Shown piece after piece: positions 1 through 9,947 of a stretch of 64,000 nt of DNA; the stretch's first letter is position 1, and each line of letters opens with the position of its first letter. This DNA comes from Tilletia caries (Eukaryota; Basidiomycota; Exobasidiomycetes; Tilletiales; Tilletiaceae). The notes under the pieces are model-generated. The model was given only the letters and a program-made list of their open reading frames with translations. It was not told the origin of the DNA and ran no database searches. The stretch is taken from contig JALUTQ010000033.1 of the NCBI GenBank assembly GCA_032718865.1, forward strand, positions 124,001 to 188,000, given 5' to 3'. The position numbers were made by a program, and so were the translations under genes.

Positions 1-284
1 AGGCGGGTGTCGCCTCGAGCTACCTCCGTGATCGCACTGCCTTCGCCCGACTGACGTCCGACTTGGGCGCAGCCGACGGAACTCCATTCTTCCGTAACCG
101 GTACACTCTGTGTCTATGGCCTGCAGTGACGATATGAGGTGCGCACCTCAAATGATGTGCAGCCGCGATCTCCCGGTCTTGTACCGGTTACGGAAGAATG
201 GAGTTCCGTCGGCTGCGCCCAAGTCGGACGTCAGTCGGGCGAAGGCAGTGCGATCACGGAGGTAGCTCGAGGCGACACCCGCCT
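1..284. repeat. Large palindrome (104-bp perfect arms)
   Basis: Bases 1-104 are the exact reverse complement of 181-284. The symmetry centre lies between 142 and 143, where a 16-bp perfect palindrome (135-150, TGAGGTGCGCACCTCA) sits. The stretches 105-134 and 151-180 between arm and core are diverged. The left arm starts at the window edge, so the true arm may be longer. It may be a foldback element, a recent inverted duplication or an assembly artefact. Confidence 0.9.
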
Positions 285-1659
285 CAGCTACGCCCCGTTT
301 CATCTCATTGAAAATTCTCTGCACTTCCCTCTCTTCTCCCAGCAGACAGGGACATGCAGAACCATCACCTCATTCCTCTCCTCCCGCACTGCCTCTCGGC
401 TCCCTGATCCTTCGTGAGCGTGCGCGAACGTTCTTCGTTGCGTTGTCTCTGTCTCGTTTCATCTCTTTTCTCCCACCCTCCACACCCTCTTCACGCATCG
501 ACACGTCTCGCGCCCAACGTTTTCTTTCACTTTCCGCAGTCGCTCGACTTGCATTCTCGACGCGTTCACGTTTCTTTTTCTCTTGGCGCCGGCCTATTGT
601 CCCGTGTACATACGTGTTTCTATATGCCTTGCCTCGAGTAGTGGCCCACCCACCCAGGGCGGCCCACTCTCGAGCTCGGCCCAAAATCATAGGCCCGCGC
701 CCACCCACCTGCGGTGGGTCGCTCCCAACAATCACTCGCTCACGACAACGGACGGAGGCGACGAGGAAGACTGCGGGTGCGCAGCCCATCCTCATCGGGA
801 CCGAGCTCCTCCAAGAACTACGGAGCACATGTCAAAGAAGGGGGATGCTTCATATCGCCTCCTCTCCATCACCACCCCTGACCGTCCACTTTCGACACCT
901 TCCTCGGCCGATCTCGATCCTCGTGCGTATGCCATCAGCAGGCACCCCCATCTTGTCACCGTCTGTGAGTACAAGCATATCGAAGCTATGTGACTGTGAC
1001 TATACTGACCTGTTTTGCTCATCCTGTGATCATCTAGGCAATGTCGTAGCCATGACCGCACCTTCCACCGTCACATCTCCGACTCCCTCCTCCTGCTCAT
1101 GTAAGTTTCGAGCTCACCTGCAGTCATACGCATTGGTCTATCCTGACCCAAACCTCTCGTGCGTTCCATCTCAATCCAGCATTGGATAACCACAGGTCGG
1201 CTCTCGTTTGCGTGACATTTTGTCGTGCTTATAGACGTGTACCTAGATCCCAACCGGAACGAGGACAGCGTTTACACCTCGTCCTTCTCCCCATCTACAC
1301 TCTCATTCTCTTCCTTCGCTCTTCTCTCTACCTCGCTCTTCTCTCTACCAAGCTCATATATGGTGTACCCTACTTCTATATCCAAGCATAGCCACGCTCG
1401 TTTTGATGTTTAAAACAGTACCGCGCTCCTCCCGGGAGATCTGCTGCCGACCAGAGTGCTGACCCCATTACGTGCAAGTGGAGAGAATTTCTTAAAGGCA
1501 TACTTGTCGTTCAGCGAGTCCACCTTTTTACAGGTCGCCGAAAGAATTCTCCCATCTATGAGCCTGTTTGTTGGACCACGAACAGGTTCTGACCTACGTC
1601 GACAAGTACGTACACATCAACCTCACACATTCTAAAACTTTCCCTTCCAGTGCATCCAG
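285..1659. other. No gene recognised; intron-like pyrimidine-rich DNA
   Basis: No protein family is recognisable on either strand. The plus strand is pyrimidine-rich with several possible GT-AG introns, for example a GTACGT donor near 1606 and an acceptor at about 1650 just before the Cys-family ATG at 1660. Part of this may be the transcribed leader of that gene. Overlapping open frames on both strands are low-complexity Ser/Arg/Pro and I do not call them. Confidence 0.4.
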
Positions 1660-1872
1660 ATGTGCGCAATTATCATCGTCAAGGTCTGCTCTCCCTTCTG
1701 TCGCACCTACATCGACATTTACGCGGACAGAAAACTACCCAGATGCGACTACGAAGACTGCAACAGGACCGTAGAGCGAACGACCGAGGTGGAGGACGTG
1801 GAGGCATGCGATCGTCGTGACAAGGAGAATAACAGTGAGTGGTCGGAACAGATCAATCCTCGCTGTGAGTAG
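1660..1872 (+). CDS. Small Cys-rich protein, diverged member of the MC-CxxC family
   Basis: This 70-aa frame starts Met-Cys like the other family members. Cysteines are at 2, 10, 14, 29, 34 and 50. The usual C11 is Ser, with Cys at 10 instead, and the last pair keeps only its first Cys (ACDRR). The middle (RCDYEDCNRT, then an acidic run) fits the family well. A candidate intron (GTGAGT donor near 1834, acceptor near 1880) could replace the C-terminus, so the 3' end is uncertain. No TATA box is evident; the ATG follows a possible leader-intron acceptor (TTCCAG, about 1650). It is either a divergent working gene or an early pseudogene. Function unknown; metal binding is inferred only from the Cys pattern. 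Confidence 0.55.
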   Translation: MCAIIIVKVCSPFCRTYIDIYADRKLPRCDYEDCNRTVERTTEVEDVEACDRRDKENNSEWSEQINPRCE

Positions 1873-2908
1873 GAGGACAGCACTTGACGAAGCCTTCTTC
1901 TTGCGATCACAGCTACGGAGTGACTATCAGCCAGGTGAAGCGGAGCTGTATCGGTGCTGCAGGCAGCGTAACCTCGCCTCCCCCTGTTTTGCGGGTTTCC
2001 TCCTTGCAGGTCACGTCCCTACCCGACTCGTCCTAAGCTACAACGCCTTGTGGGAGCACAAATACATCCCATCATCACCCTCCACATATCGAAGGACCAG
2101 CAGAGAAGGCCTGTCGAAGTACGCGCTTCGAGCCGTAAGGAAATGATACAACCATGTTGTCACGTCACGTCGGATCTTCACTCTTAAGCCCGGCAGCGGT
2201 CCCATAACTGGTGCGTATGCTCCCAAACGGACATTTGATGTACACCCTTGTTCGCTTCCTTTGGGCGCTTTGATGAAAGCCGAGGGCACACCGTCAAAAC
2301 GACAGTGAATTACGGAGAACTTTCGAGCTCGTTGTAGGTCTGACACCCTTTCCCTTTGTCTTACACCAACCAAAGCAGGTCTTTTGTCGGACGCTTCTCT
2401 TCGATCCACATCTCTTTTCCCTGAGCTCGACTTGCTCAGATACGAGGCCGATCTGCTCCGGCCGCTGTACTGTTTTGAAGCTCGAGTGCTGCCAGCTGAT
2501 GATGTGGCCACTACTTTTCGCCGCAGATACATTGACTTGGGTGAGCGTCCAGCAGCACCGCAGCGGACAAAGGGGACTTATACCTCTGACGCAATACTGA
2601 TCATCTACACAGGATCAATTATCTCGTCGCCACGTCTTCTTCGACCATGATAGCTTACTACGTCTCGAAGCAATCTCTTTTCATCATCATCAAGTCACTG
2701 CCTCGTGGACTTTAATTGCTCAGGTCAGTCAACACCCAGTCCGTTCGTGGGCTTATAAGTAGGAGCCCTTCCGCGTGTCCGCAGAAATGAGCTCCTTCGC
2801 CATTCGTCTTCTCACTGTACTCTCTTCTCCTCCCTGCAATGAACAGGAATCGCCTCAAAAAGACCCACCGCAGGCGACTAGAGCTCTTCCGTCCGCAGAA
2901 GTCCCGCG
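1873..2908. other. No gene recognised; possible leader of the 2909 gene
   Basis: Overlapping short open frames show no domain. A TTATAAG element at about 2753 lies 155 nt before the ATG of the Cys-family gene at 2909 and may be its core promoter. Possible introns are present, but I cannot assign exons. Confidence 0.35.
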
Positions 2909-3088
2909 ATGTGCACTGAATATATCTTCTGGTACATCTGCCCCGTGTGCATGGAAAGGATGCGATCCACGAGACGGCGGACCTCGCCATGCCTTGGAGC
3001 GCCCGAATGCTACGTCACCAAGATTGAGGAGGAGACGATGTCCGTTGATTTTTGCAGAGACTGCGATAGCAGCGAGGAGGACGAGTAG
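2909..3088 (+). CDS. Small Cys-rich zinc-ribbon-like protein (family member, 59 aa)
   Basis: The 59-aa frame has cysteines at 2, 11, 14, 28, 34, 49 and 52: Met-Cys, then CPVC, then C-x5-C, then CRDC, closed by an acidic tail (DSSEEDE). The start is fixed by the family rule that Cys follows the initiator Met with eight residues before the first CxxC. A basic stretch (STRRRT) lies between the first two pairs. There is no signal peptide or membrane segment, so the product is probably cytosolic or nuclear. Paired Cys at fixed spacing suggests one or two structural zinc ions. This is inference; I know no characterised homologue. The longer frame across this DNA in another phase is a shadow. Confidence 0.85.
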   Translation: MCTEYIFWYICPVCMERMRSTRRRTSPCLGAPECYVTKIEEETMSVDFCRDCDSSEEDE

Positions 3089-4316
3089 GCGAACACCGCC
3101 TCGTCGCGTGAAAGCAAAGGTCAGTCAAACGCGATGTCGCTCTTTCACAGTTTACCTGAGAGGACTGATCGCTTTGATGTCTCATTGGTACTCCATTCAG
3201 GACACTCCTTCCAGCGACAGTCGTAGATGTATTCCTCGGCACGACTTTCTCTTCACCTCGCCCCTGGACGCGACCATCTGCTATCGGCTCCTTCATAGCT
3301 ACCACAACAGTCCTGCAATTCATCTCTTCCTTGCACACTTTCTCAATCATACCACAACAGGTACTTGAAACCGGATCCTCCATGACCACTTGAATTAACT
3401 TTCGGCGGAAGATGAGGAATGAGGTAGCATCATCGCCCCTTTCGCCTTCATACCCTCAGCACTAAGACATGATGGAGCGCTTGCCAGCCTTGTCACTGGA
3501 CGCGGACAATGCACTCGCGGAAGACGCGAGCTTATGGGAAAAATGGCGAAGGAGAAGGCGCTGACGGATGCAGGACCTCGATGCGCCTAGTTCGTTCCCA
3601 TCACAGACCTCAATCTTCCTTTCATTGCAGAGCAAGGCCGTGCGATAAACAGCTACTTTGCAAGTCATGAAGTGGCGATTCTCTCGCAAACCAATGAAGG
3701 TCGTTTCGAGAGATGATATACCGCGAAGCTGTGAGACACGTGAAGGTTGGTCCTCGTGCTGCTACGTTGCTGCTGATGTACTGAAAGCGGTTCATCCCGT
3801 TAGGTTGTCTCTCATTGCCAACGCTGCTTCTGCTGTCGTTGCCCCTCCGGAAGTGAAGGGTCGCGGATCTCAATCCCCTGAACGTAGACAGTAACGCGCT
3901 TGATTCTGTTGCTTCTAGTTGATGGTGTCTAGATACATCTGCTCGTACTAACTGAGGAAGGAGTGTGGGCTGAAAAGGGAGGAGAAATGATCATGAATGA
4001 ATGGATAAGGAATGCTGATCATCGATCGACTTTGGCAGAAGGAAGGGAAAGTAAAGCGAAGGAGGGACAACCGAGTGAGCAAGGAGGGTTCTGGAAGCCA
4101 GACCCTACAGGAAGAATGACTCTTCACGCTTCATGAGCTGAATAGGGTAGCGGTAGATGTCAATCTTCCACGCAACCGGCCCGCTGTCGGATACCTCGCT
4201 GGAAATATCGCCTAGCTGCAATGAGGAAAGCTGGTGCTGCTACGAACTATGAGAAGACGACTCAGGTAAAGTTGCGTGATGTGGCGAAGGCATCGGAGGC
4301 AACGGAGTAAGACACG
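3089..4316. other. No gene recognised
   Basis: Only short frames on both strands, none matching a family I know. A minus-strand frame at 3462-3689 contains a few Cys but not the family spacing. Purine-rich DNA near 3950-4100. Confidence 0.35.
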
Positions 4317-5329
4317 CCTTGCTCGCTCAGTGATGTGGCCACGTGTAACGTTTCTAATTGTAACTGGTTCTGGTCTGGATACATGCGCCTATGCACAGCG
4401 TGTGCAGTGAGGGTTGGGTAAGAGCGTTCCCGCTCGCACGTCGATGCAGTCTGACCCGGAGCGTACCCCTCCGCGATAGCTCGCTCGGGAGCAGACTGTC
4501 ACGACGTGCACCCCCCTCAGGCGCTTCAATGCGTGCAGATCGCGGGCCCTGGGGAAAACTTGTGGAGCTCGAGGCGGAAGAAATTGAGGCTGGAGACTGA
4601 CGAAACTTGTGGGTCGAAACCGAAAGGCAGAAAATGAGATTGAAGTCGATCTGACTGGAACGAAACTGGACACCGCATGGCGACATCGTCTTCAGCCGTA
4701 GAACAGGCCGTCGGGCGCAAGGTCGCCAAAGGATGCTGCATGGCGTACGTAGTTGTCGCGGATATAAGTGAGGTAGGCATCGGACTGCCACCCTCCTCTG
4801 GTCCGAATATCCTCCATTGGTTTATTTGCTGCAAAGAAGAGAGTTGCTCCGCCGATACGGAAGCAGTGTCCCGTCACCGGTTCCCGCCCCGCTGCCGAAA
4901 GCCAAGCATTGATGGTCCGCGAGAAGAGACCCTCGGTGAGCTCGTACCGGTTCCCGTTCTCTCCCACGTACGAGAACGCTCCCAGAGCGTCTGCTGACTC
5001 GTCAGCACGCGGTGCATTGAAAGCACGGTGACGTTGCACCGCCTTCACCGGACAAAGATTCGGGAGATTGCGCTGTTCAGAAACGATTCGGTCGAAGCCT
5101 GCGTTTCCGCGCGCCTTCTCAGATGGAAGCGCGAGAATTATCGAAGCCGGACCACCTGGGGATACTGGAGGTTGCTCGATGAGGTGAGCGTAGCGAGCAA
5201 GTCGAGCAAGTGATGGTCACTCGCCACGTCAGTCGTGTCTCTTTCTCATCATTTCTATTCCGCTCTCCTTGCACCTCCACTTCCCTCGCAAGGCTCTGCG
5301 TCCCGCTTACTCCCGCGCAAGACTATCAA
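4317..5329 (-). mobile_element. Deletion derivative of the SINE-flanked tyrosine-recombinase element
   Basis: Three blocks lie in order on the plus strand. 4317-4464 is the 5' (tRNA-like) half of the SINE also seen at 62003-62352. 4465-5183 is the inverted 3' end of the tyrosine-recombinase retroelement present in full at 28-35 kb. 5186-5329 is the 3' half of the SINE. The junction at 4464 (GGAGCG/TACCCCTCCGCG) is the same as at about 35516 in the large copy. Both therefore descend from one composite, and this one has lost gag, RT and most of the recombinase. Confidence 0.8.
4692..5177 (-). pseudogene. Tyrosine recombinase C-terminal fragment
   Basis: The last ~118 codons of the recombinase are open. 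They include the catalytic H-x-x-R (GHCFRIGG) and the region with the catalytic Tyr (YLTYIRDNY), ending at TGA 4692-4694. Upstream codons (APRADESADALG and further) align with 32930-33320 of the large element and stop abruptly at about 5183, where SINE sequence begins. The catalytic Arg of the N-terminal half (MCRPGE in the large copy) is missing, so it cannot act as a recombinase. It shows the uninterrupted sequence at the two sites where MITEs hit the large copy. Confidence 0.85.
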
Positions 5330-5434
5330 TTGCTTGCGATTACGCCGCCTCATTGACGTTCCAGAAGTGAGACAGTTTTGTGAAGCGGTGGACCGCGTTC
5401 AATCAACAGAAAGATGATGTGCGTATTAGGTATC

Positions 5435-5630
5435 GAGGATGAGGATGAGGATGAGGATGAGGATGAGGATGAGGATGAGGATGAGGATGAGGATGAGGAT
5501 GAGGATGAGGATGAGGATGAGGATGAGGATGAGGATGAGGATGAGGATGAGGATGAGGATGAGGATGAGGATGAGGATGAGGATGAGGATGAGGATGAGG
5601 ATGAGGATGAGGATGAGGATGAGGATGAGG
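5435..5630 (+). repeat. (GAGGAT)n hexanucleotide microsatellite, about 33 copies
   Basis: 196 bp of near-perfect GAGGAT/GATGAG repeats. All frames are open and give poly(Asp-Glu), poly(Arg-Met) or, on the other strand, poly-Ser, poly(His-Pro) and poly(Ile-Leu). These frames follow from the repeat and are not evidence of genes. Confidence 0.97.
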
Positions 5631-5876
5631 AAGACAGCTGTGTGCAAAGTGCCAGCCGTGACTCAGAGACGTCAATGAATGAAGATCCACCATGCGCACA
5701 GTAAGCATTTACAACGATGTTTCGAGGCAACGCAGGAGCGCACGGACGACACATTTGCGTGATGATGAAAGGAGAGCCTGCACATCGCTCACGGCAGTGT
5801 TCAAAGGCTGTGAGCTGTCATCGTAGCTGATCCAACAAATCGCATCACTCACCTTCAATGCCGATGCTGACCCGAA

Positions 5877-6086
5877 TCAGCGGTGCGGGTCGATGTCGCT
5901 GTCGTCAGACCACGCCGGCTCCATTTCTGTGCACCGGGTGCATGGCTCTTCGTCAACGATTTCTTCATACTCCGTCTCGGTTTTGTCGCACTCTTTGTTG
6001 TCGCACGGCTCCTCTCTCGATTCTTCTTCCCCTGTGCTGTTGTTGCAGTTGGGGCAAACGTGGTAGTCCGTGAACTTCTTGCACAT
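5877..6086 (-). CDS. Small Cys-rich zinc-ribbon-like protein (family member, 69 aa)
   Basis: Met-Cys start; cysteines at 2, 11, 14, 28, 33, 49 and 52 (CPNC, CDNKEC, CTRC), with a Glu-rich stretch between the second and third pairs and an acidic tail (SDDSDID). A consensus TATA box on the same strand (GTATAAAAGG, 6203-6194) lies about 110 nt before the ATG, the same distance as in several other copies, which supports the start and transcription. It is divergently oriented from the copy at 6729. No signal peptide. Function unknown; a structural zinc-binding mini-protein is my inference. Confidence 0.9.
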   Translation of the reverse strand: MCKKFTDYHVCPNCNNSTGEEESREEPCDNKECDKTETEYEEIVDEEPCTRCTEMEPAWSDDSDIDPHR

Positions 6087-6193
6087 CGAGTCGTTGAATG
6101 GATGGAGCCCGGAATGAAGTTGTGAAATCTGCTGCAGACTGAGAAGTAGATGGTGATATGAAGCGAAAGTAGCAATACATAGGAATTCTGGGT

Positions 6194-6203
6194 CCTTTTA
6201 TAC
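6194..6203 (-). promoter_or_regulatory. TATA box of the 5877-6086 gene
   Basis: Minus-strand GTATAAAAGG lies 108-117 nt upstream of the ATG at 6086. Similar boxes occur at matching distances before the copies at 6729, 11232, 20483 and 26083. Confidence 0.75.
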
Positions 6204-6622
6204 ATAGCTGCAAGCATGGTCTTCGACTGAATTGACCCTGCTGGACGCCTTACACTAGCATTCCTTTTTCTACACGAAGATGGACTTCCAAAAGGAAAGT
6301 CGCCGCATCTGCGCTGCGCTCTCATTCGAGCCATCTTAGGACACTCATGAAGACCTTCATCATCTAATATCCGGTGGCCATCCTCAGCTCAAGCCGTGGC
6401 GCGGTGTAGAAGAGGAGCGGGATGAACGCAGAGGCTAAGCCGTAAAGCGCCCATGTGCTTCTTGTTCCGCCTTCATACTTGTGCTTTCGTTGACGACACT
6501 CAGATCGACGCTCACATCCTGATATCCTGATCAGACAAAGAACAAAGCGAAATATGTCACAAACCAATCTCACTTCGTAATCCCAAGTTGTCCATATACA
6601 TAGCTGCTGACCTTCTTGACTG

Positions 6623-6628
6623 TATAAA
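6623..6628 (+). promoter_or_regulatory. TATA box of the 6729 gene
   Basis: TATAAA (TGTATAAATCG) lies about 105 nt upstream of ATG 6729. Confidence 0.7.
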
Positions 6629-6728
6629 TCGCGGTGACTGATTCTATCCCTCTTCGTCTCTTCAGAGCAATTCTAGATCCCAGCCCGCAACATCCTTCTT
6701 CCTCTTTGACGCCCTTCCAGCTTTCGAC

Positions 6729-6914
6729 ATGTGCGTTCGTCTGTACGAGGATCACATCTGCCCAAAATGCAAGAATCCTACAGGGAAAACGGAGACTCTT
6801 CATCGTGAATGCGGCGAACTCGACTGCGAGGAGATCGATACCGAGTTCGAGGATACCATCGACGAGTCGCCTTGCGAGAAGTGTCAGAGCGAGGCGGGTG
6901 ATGATGACGACTGA
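6729..6914 (+). CDS. Small Cys-rich zinc-ribbon-like protein (family member, 61 aa)
   Basis: This is the clearest family example. Cysteines are at 2, 11, 14, 28, 33, 49 and 52 (CPKC, CGELDC, CEKC), with a Glu/Asp-rich linker (EEIDTEFEDTIDE) and a DDDD C-terminus. The Met-Cys start sits about 105 nt after a TATAAA box. The gene is intronless and lies 310 bp upstream of a sister gene at 7224 in the same direction; the two share only about a third of residues apart from the cysteines. No secretion signal. The pattern is consistent with a zinc ribbon, but no catalytic or nucleic-acid-binding motif is visible, so the role is unknown. Confidence 0.92.
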   Translation: MCVRLYEDHICPKCKNPTGKTETLHRECGELDCEEIDTEFEDTIDESPCEKCQSEAGDDDD

Positions 6915-7162
6915 AGGCATTGATTCGAACAGAAGGTACGTGGATTTTTACACTCGTCTCGTGAACAGGAACTTCCAACGCTGATGCCCGGCCTGTTTCC
7001 TTTTATCAATGATTTGCAACAAAGGGACTTCAAGACAAAGGAATCAATCAATATGCAATCAGCCGTTTTTCTTTCCTGTTCACTGATTGAAGATGAATAT
7101 TGTTGCAGCTGCAGTCGTCTTCCATGCCCTTCCCTCTGTCACACTCATTCTTTCCGTCGAGC

Positions 7163-7168
7163 TTATAA
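7163..7168 (+). promoter_or_regulatory. TATA-like box of the 7224 gene
   Basis: TTATAA lies about 58 nt upstream of ATG 7224, a shorter spacing shared with the gene at 16327. Confidence 0.5.
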
Positions 7169-7223
7169 CTTTCTAAGCCTCATCCCTCTGGTTCAAAAGG
7201 TAACTCACTCGAACAGACAATCG

Positions 7224-7451
7224 ATGTGTCAAGAAGTTCACGAACAGGTTTACTGCCGCCACTGCGAAGAAAAAGTGGGCGATCTACTGATTTGGTACCG
7301 ACTCTGCAAAGAACCGGATTGCGAGACGTTGGACGAATCATACGAACAAAAGTGGACCGATGACCCCTGCGACGAGTGCATCTTGCGCGGAGAAGAAGAA
7401 GAAGACCACGATAGTGGCGCCGAGGACGGAGACGACACAGGCAGCGAATGA
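7224..7451 (+). CDS. Small Cys-rich zinc-ribbon-like protein (family member, 75 aa)
   Basis: Met-Cys start; cysteines at 2, 11, 14, 28, 33, 49 and 52 (CRHC, CKEPDC, CDEC). The C-terminus is extended and strongly acidic (EEEEDHDSGAEDGDD), the longest tail in the family. A longer frame reads upstream without a stop, but the family start and the TATA-like box at 7163 place translation at 7224. It is tandem with the 6729 gene and probably arose by local duplication followed by fast divergence. Function unknown. Confidence 0.88.
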   Translation: MCQEVHEQVYCRHCEEKVGDLLIWYRLCKEPDCETLDESYEQKWTDDPCDECILRGEEEEDHDSGAEDGDDTGSE

Positions 7452-7764
7452 TCAAGTAAAGCAAAACCCAGCCACGAGCTCGCAACGACTACGGACTTTA
7501 TGGCTTGTGAGTATTGGCGAAATCTACTTCTTCCCTCACGCATGACTGATGTCTCTGTGCTTCAACTTCAGCGAAGACAATTGGTCTAAAGGTCGGCAGG
7601 TTCACAATCGAACGTGACAAGCGCAAACTCATACGGAGACGTTCGGATCGGTGGAGAGCTCTAGGCTTGCGAAACTGTTCGATATCAAGAGGACCTGCAC
7701 CATCGAGACGAGGGCAGCTCCTGTCGACATATGATTCCTACCTAACTTCTGCTGGCCCCGGTGC

Positions 7765-7911
7765 ATGTACATGGCCGTTGCTTCCGGCAAGGCATGTTTG
7801 AAGACAAGGGCACGACCGGATAGGGTCGAATTGCATAACTGTCCCTTGCCTTTCGACCCTCGGAGCAAGAGTATGGGTCTTAGCTGCGACTTCTGTCAAT
7901 TGCAGTGCTGA
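7765..7911 (+). pseudogene. Probable degenerate member of the small Cys-protein family (48 codons)
   Basis: The frame starts Met-Tyr where the family has Met-Cys (TAC, one base from TGC), then has exactly eight residues before a Cys at 11. The CxxC partner at 14 is Thr, a Cys at 26 stands near the usual 28, its partner is lost, and the frame ends with SCDFCQLQC, matching the last CxxC. It lies 310 bp after the 7224 gene in the same direction. No TATA box is visible upstream. The best reading is a decaying third tandem copy, but with this few matches a chance resemblance is possible. Confidence 0.4.
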
Positions 7912-8395
7912 AGCAGGGCCAACATTGTTCTATGTGATTCCGCTTCTTTTACTTCACCTTGCGGCCGCAGAGGGAGGGAAATTTTAGAGAACGAGACGTC
8001 CTACGGGCAGATCGAAGAATCGCTGGGAACGTCTGGGTTTATAGGACAAGGCGATGGCGGTAACTGGACTGGGCAAGATGGAGGGGAGAGGCGGTCAGCC
8101 TGCGGAAGGAAGAATGAAGATGGCTGGAGGAAGGAAGCATTTTTTGAAGGACGACAAATACGTGCTGGAGAGTGATGATTAAACTGTGAAGAAATCTGAC
8201 GGAATACCTCTTCATTTGGAAAGATTTATCTTGCTTGTTGGCTTCCAAGTGAGTCTGCCTTTCACAATTCAAACAAGTCATCCCTAATTCCGATCTTCTA
8301 CGAGACAGTACTATTCAAATATGGTGCAAAGATGGAACGTACGAGCAAAGGAGAACCAGAAAATGAGCCAGCTGAGCGGAGTAACATTGCCCTTG
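7912..8395. other. No gene recognised; downstream flank of the 8396-9947 gene
   Basis: Nothing recognisable on either strand. It contains the 3' flank of the kinase-like gene transcribed leftward. Confidence 0.35.
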
Positions 8396-9947
8396 TCACG
8401 TTCCTCGTGTAGCAGAATGTTTGCTTGTCTTCCGCAGAACGGGAAGCGCAAACAGTCGCAACGTCTTGTGCTGAAAGGCGCTCCTCAATCGGGAGCCAAA
8501 GGACTTGCGGTTGACGGACGGACTGCTGTAGTTATGGCCGACTTGAAGAATCTGGCCGCCATACTCTCGAAGACCATTCTGGAAGTATTGCCGGACGTGC
8601 TCGGCCGCGTTGGCAGCGAAGCTAGCATTCGCGACACAGGTGCAACCGGAGCGGCATAGTCTCGTGTTGGAGCACGGCTGCTCTGTGAGGAACTCCGGCA
8701 TCTTGAAAGCTTCTCCGATGGTCGAGACCCGGCACCCTTCCCAGGAGATGACGCCAGATATGGTCCATTGATGGAAAAATTGGCCCGTCGATGAGGACGC
8801 CCAAGGGTTCCCCGACAGCTGCACGTAGATGTTGCGTGGGTCGAGGCCGGGGTGGAAGAACACGAGCTCCTGCTTGTCCGAGCCTTCACTGTCGCTCGAC
8901 ATCTCGTGCCGGAAGGCCGAAAAGACGGAGGCGGCTTTTTGTGACTCGATGGTAGGCCCTGTTCCTCGAAAAGTGGGACAACTCTTCTTCTTCTTGATCA
9001 GTCGCAACCAGTTGCTGCTCAGCGACGCGGGCACGTCCGAGCGGTCGTGCCGGTCGTAACCAGGGGTTACTGAATCTTGTGCGGGTGCGCGTATATGTGG
9101 GAGAAGAGTTCTGAAGGGAAGTGAAGGCGTAGCACGGGCCTGAATGACTCGATTTCCGAAACCGTCAACGACAGCAGGACCCATCTGTTCTGGAGCAGGC
9201 GTGCAGGCAATGTCGGTGATGAGCTTTGCGAGCTGCCAGGCGATGGAGCTGCGCTCCTGAATCGACATTGTCCAATAGACGCTATCGAGAGCAACGCCAG
9301 GAACGTCGGACGTCATCATCCACGGCCGACCGAGAACGTTGTCTGACGTGCGCTGCCTAAAGAGCAGCTCCGGAACTGGCAGGTATGCGTGTTTGCGAAG
9401 CCGACAGATGACGTTCGAAGCAGGCCGGAGATCGTAGTCGGATCGGCGGGCAATGTGTAGAATTCGTGGTGCGTCAGAGTCGAGACTGATGCGAAACAGG
9501 CGGTATGTGGGACTACCGGGAAGGCACAAGATGCGGACGTTGAGGGAAGGGGGAAGGAGACCGAGATCTTGCAAGCCTCTGATTAGCGCGTCGACTTTTG
9601 GCCGGAAGTAGGCAAACGGCCGTCGCGGTTCCATTTGGGATGTGAAGCCGGAGCGGTCGCTACCGACTTCACTGCCATATTCGAAGCCGACGTGCTGGAA
9701 GGCCTCTTCCTCGTCGCTGCTGGAAAGCGGTGTCTCTGGCCGAGCGCGAGATCTCCGACTTTCAGCGCTCGAGTGTGAGCTTGAAAGCGGTGTCGCGATA
9801 TGGGAGTGGAGCTTCCGAATCTCAGTGCTGCAATACGTGAGTGAAAGTGGCCCATCAGCGCCTTCACGCAACACGGAAACGGCAGTGCCCAGAAGATACG
9901 TACCTGGAGCGGGATCGAGAGGCCTGTGTCGTGTCGTATCGCATCAT
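8396..9947 (-). CDS. APH-fold kinase-like protein, predicted pseudokinase (copy 1)
   Basis: Two exons, 9947-9904 and 9827-8396, joined by an intron with a GTACGT donor and TTGCAG acceptor, give 491 aa. The first 90 residues are disordered with an acidic Ser patch (SSSDEEE). The rest resembles fungal aminoglycoside-phosphotransferase-like enzymes: VPELL and GRPWMMTSDVPG match the N-lobe/hinge, HPGLDPRN (about 340-347) the catalytic loop, and GVISWEG (about 373-379) the metal-binding loop. The family normally has Asp in H-x-D-L-x-P-x-N and in I-D-W-E; here they are Gly and Ser. The paralogue at 21202-22669 has the same changes and the same exon structure, so this is not random decay. A Cys cluster (CRSGCTCVAN) follows. 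ATP-dependent catalysis is doubtful; a binding or scaffold role is inference. Confidence 0.75.

Noticed and set aside
3462..3689. Cys-containing minus-strand frame (TCKVAVYRTALLC) as a family member
   Set aside because: No Met-Cys start, no CxxC, and wrong distances.
5414..5704. Open frame starting MMCVLGIED followed by about 60 Asp-Glu residues; similar frames on both strands
   Set aside because: All frames across a 6-bp repeat without stops are open. The Met-Cys start matches the Cys family by chance, and no further Cys spacing fits.
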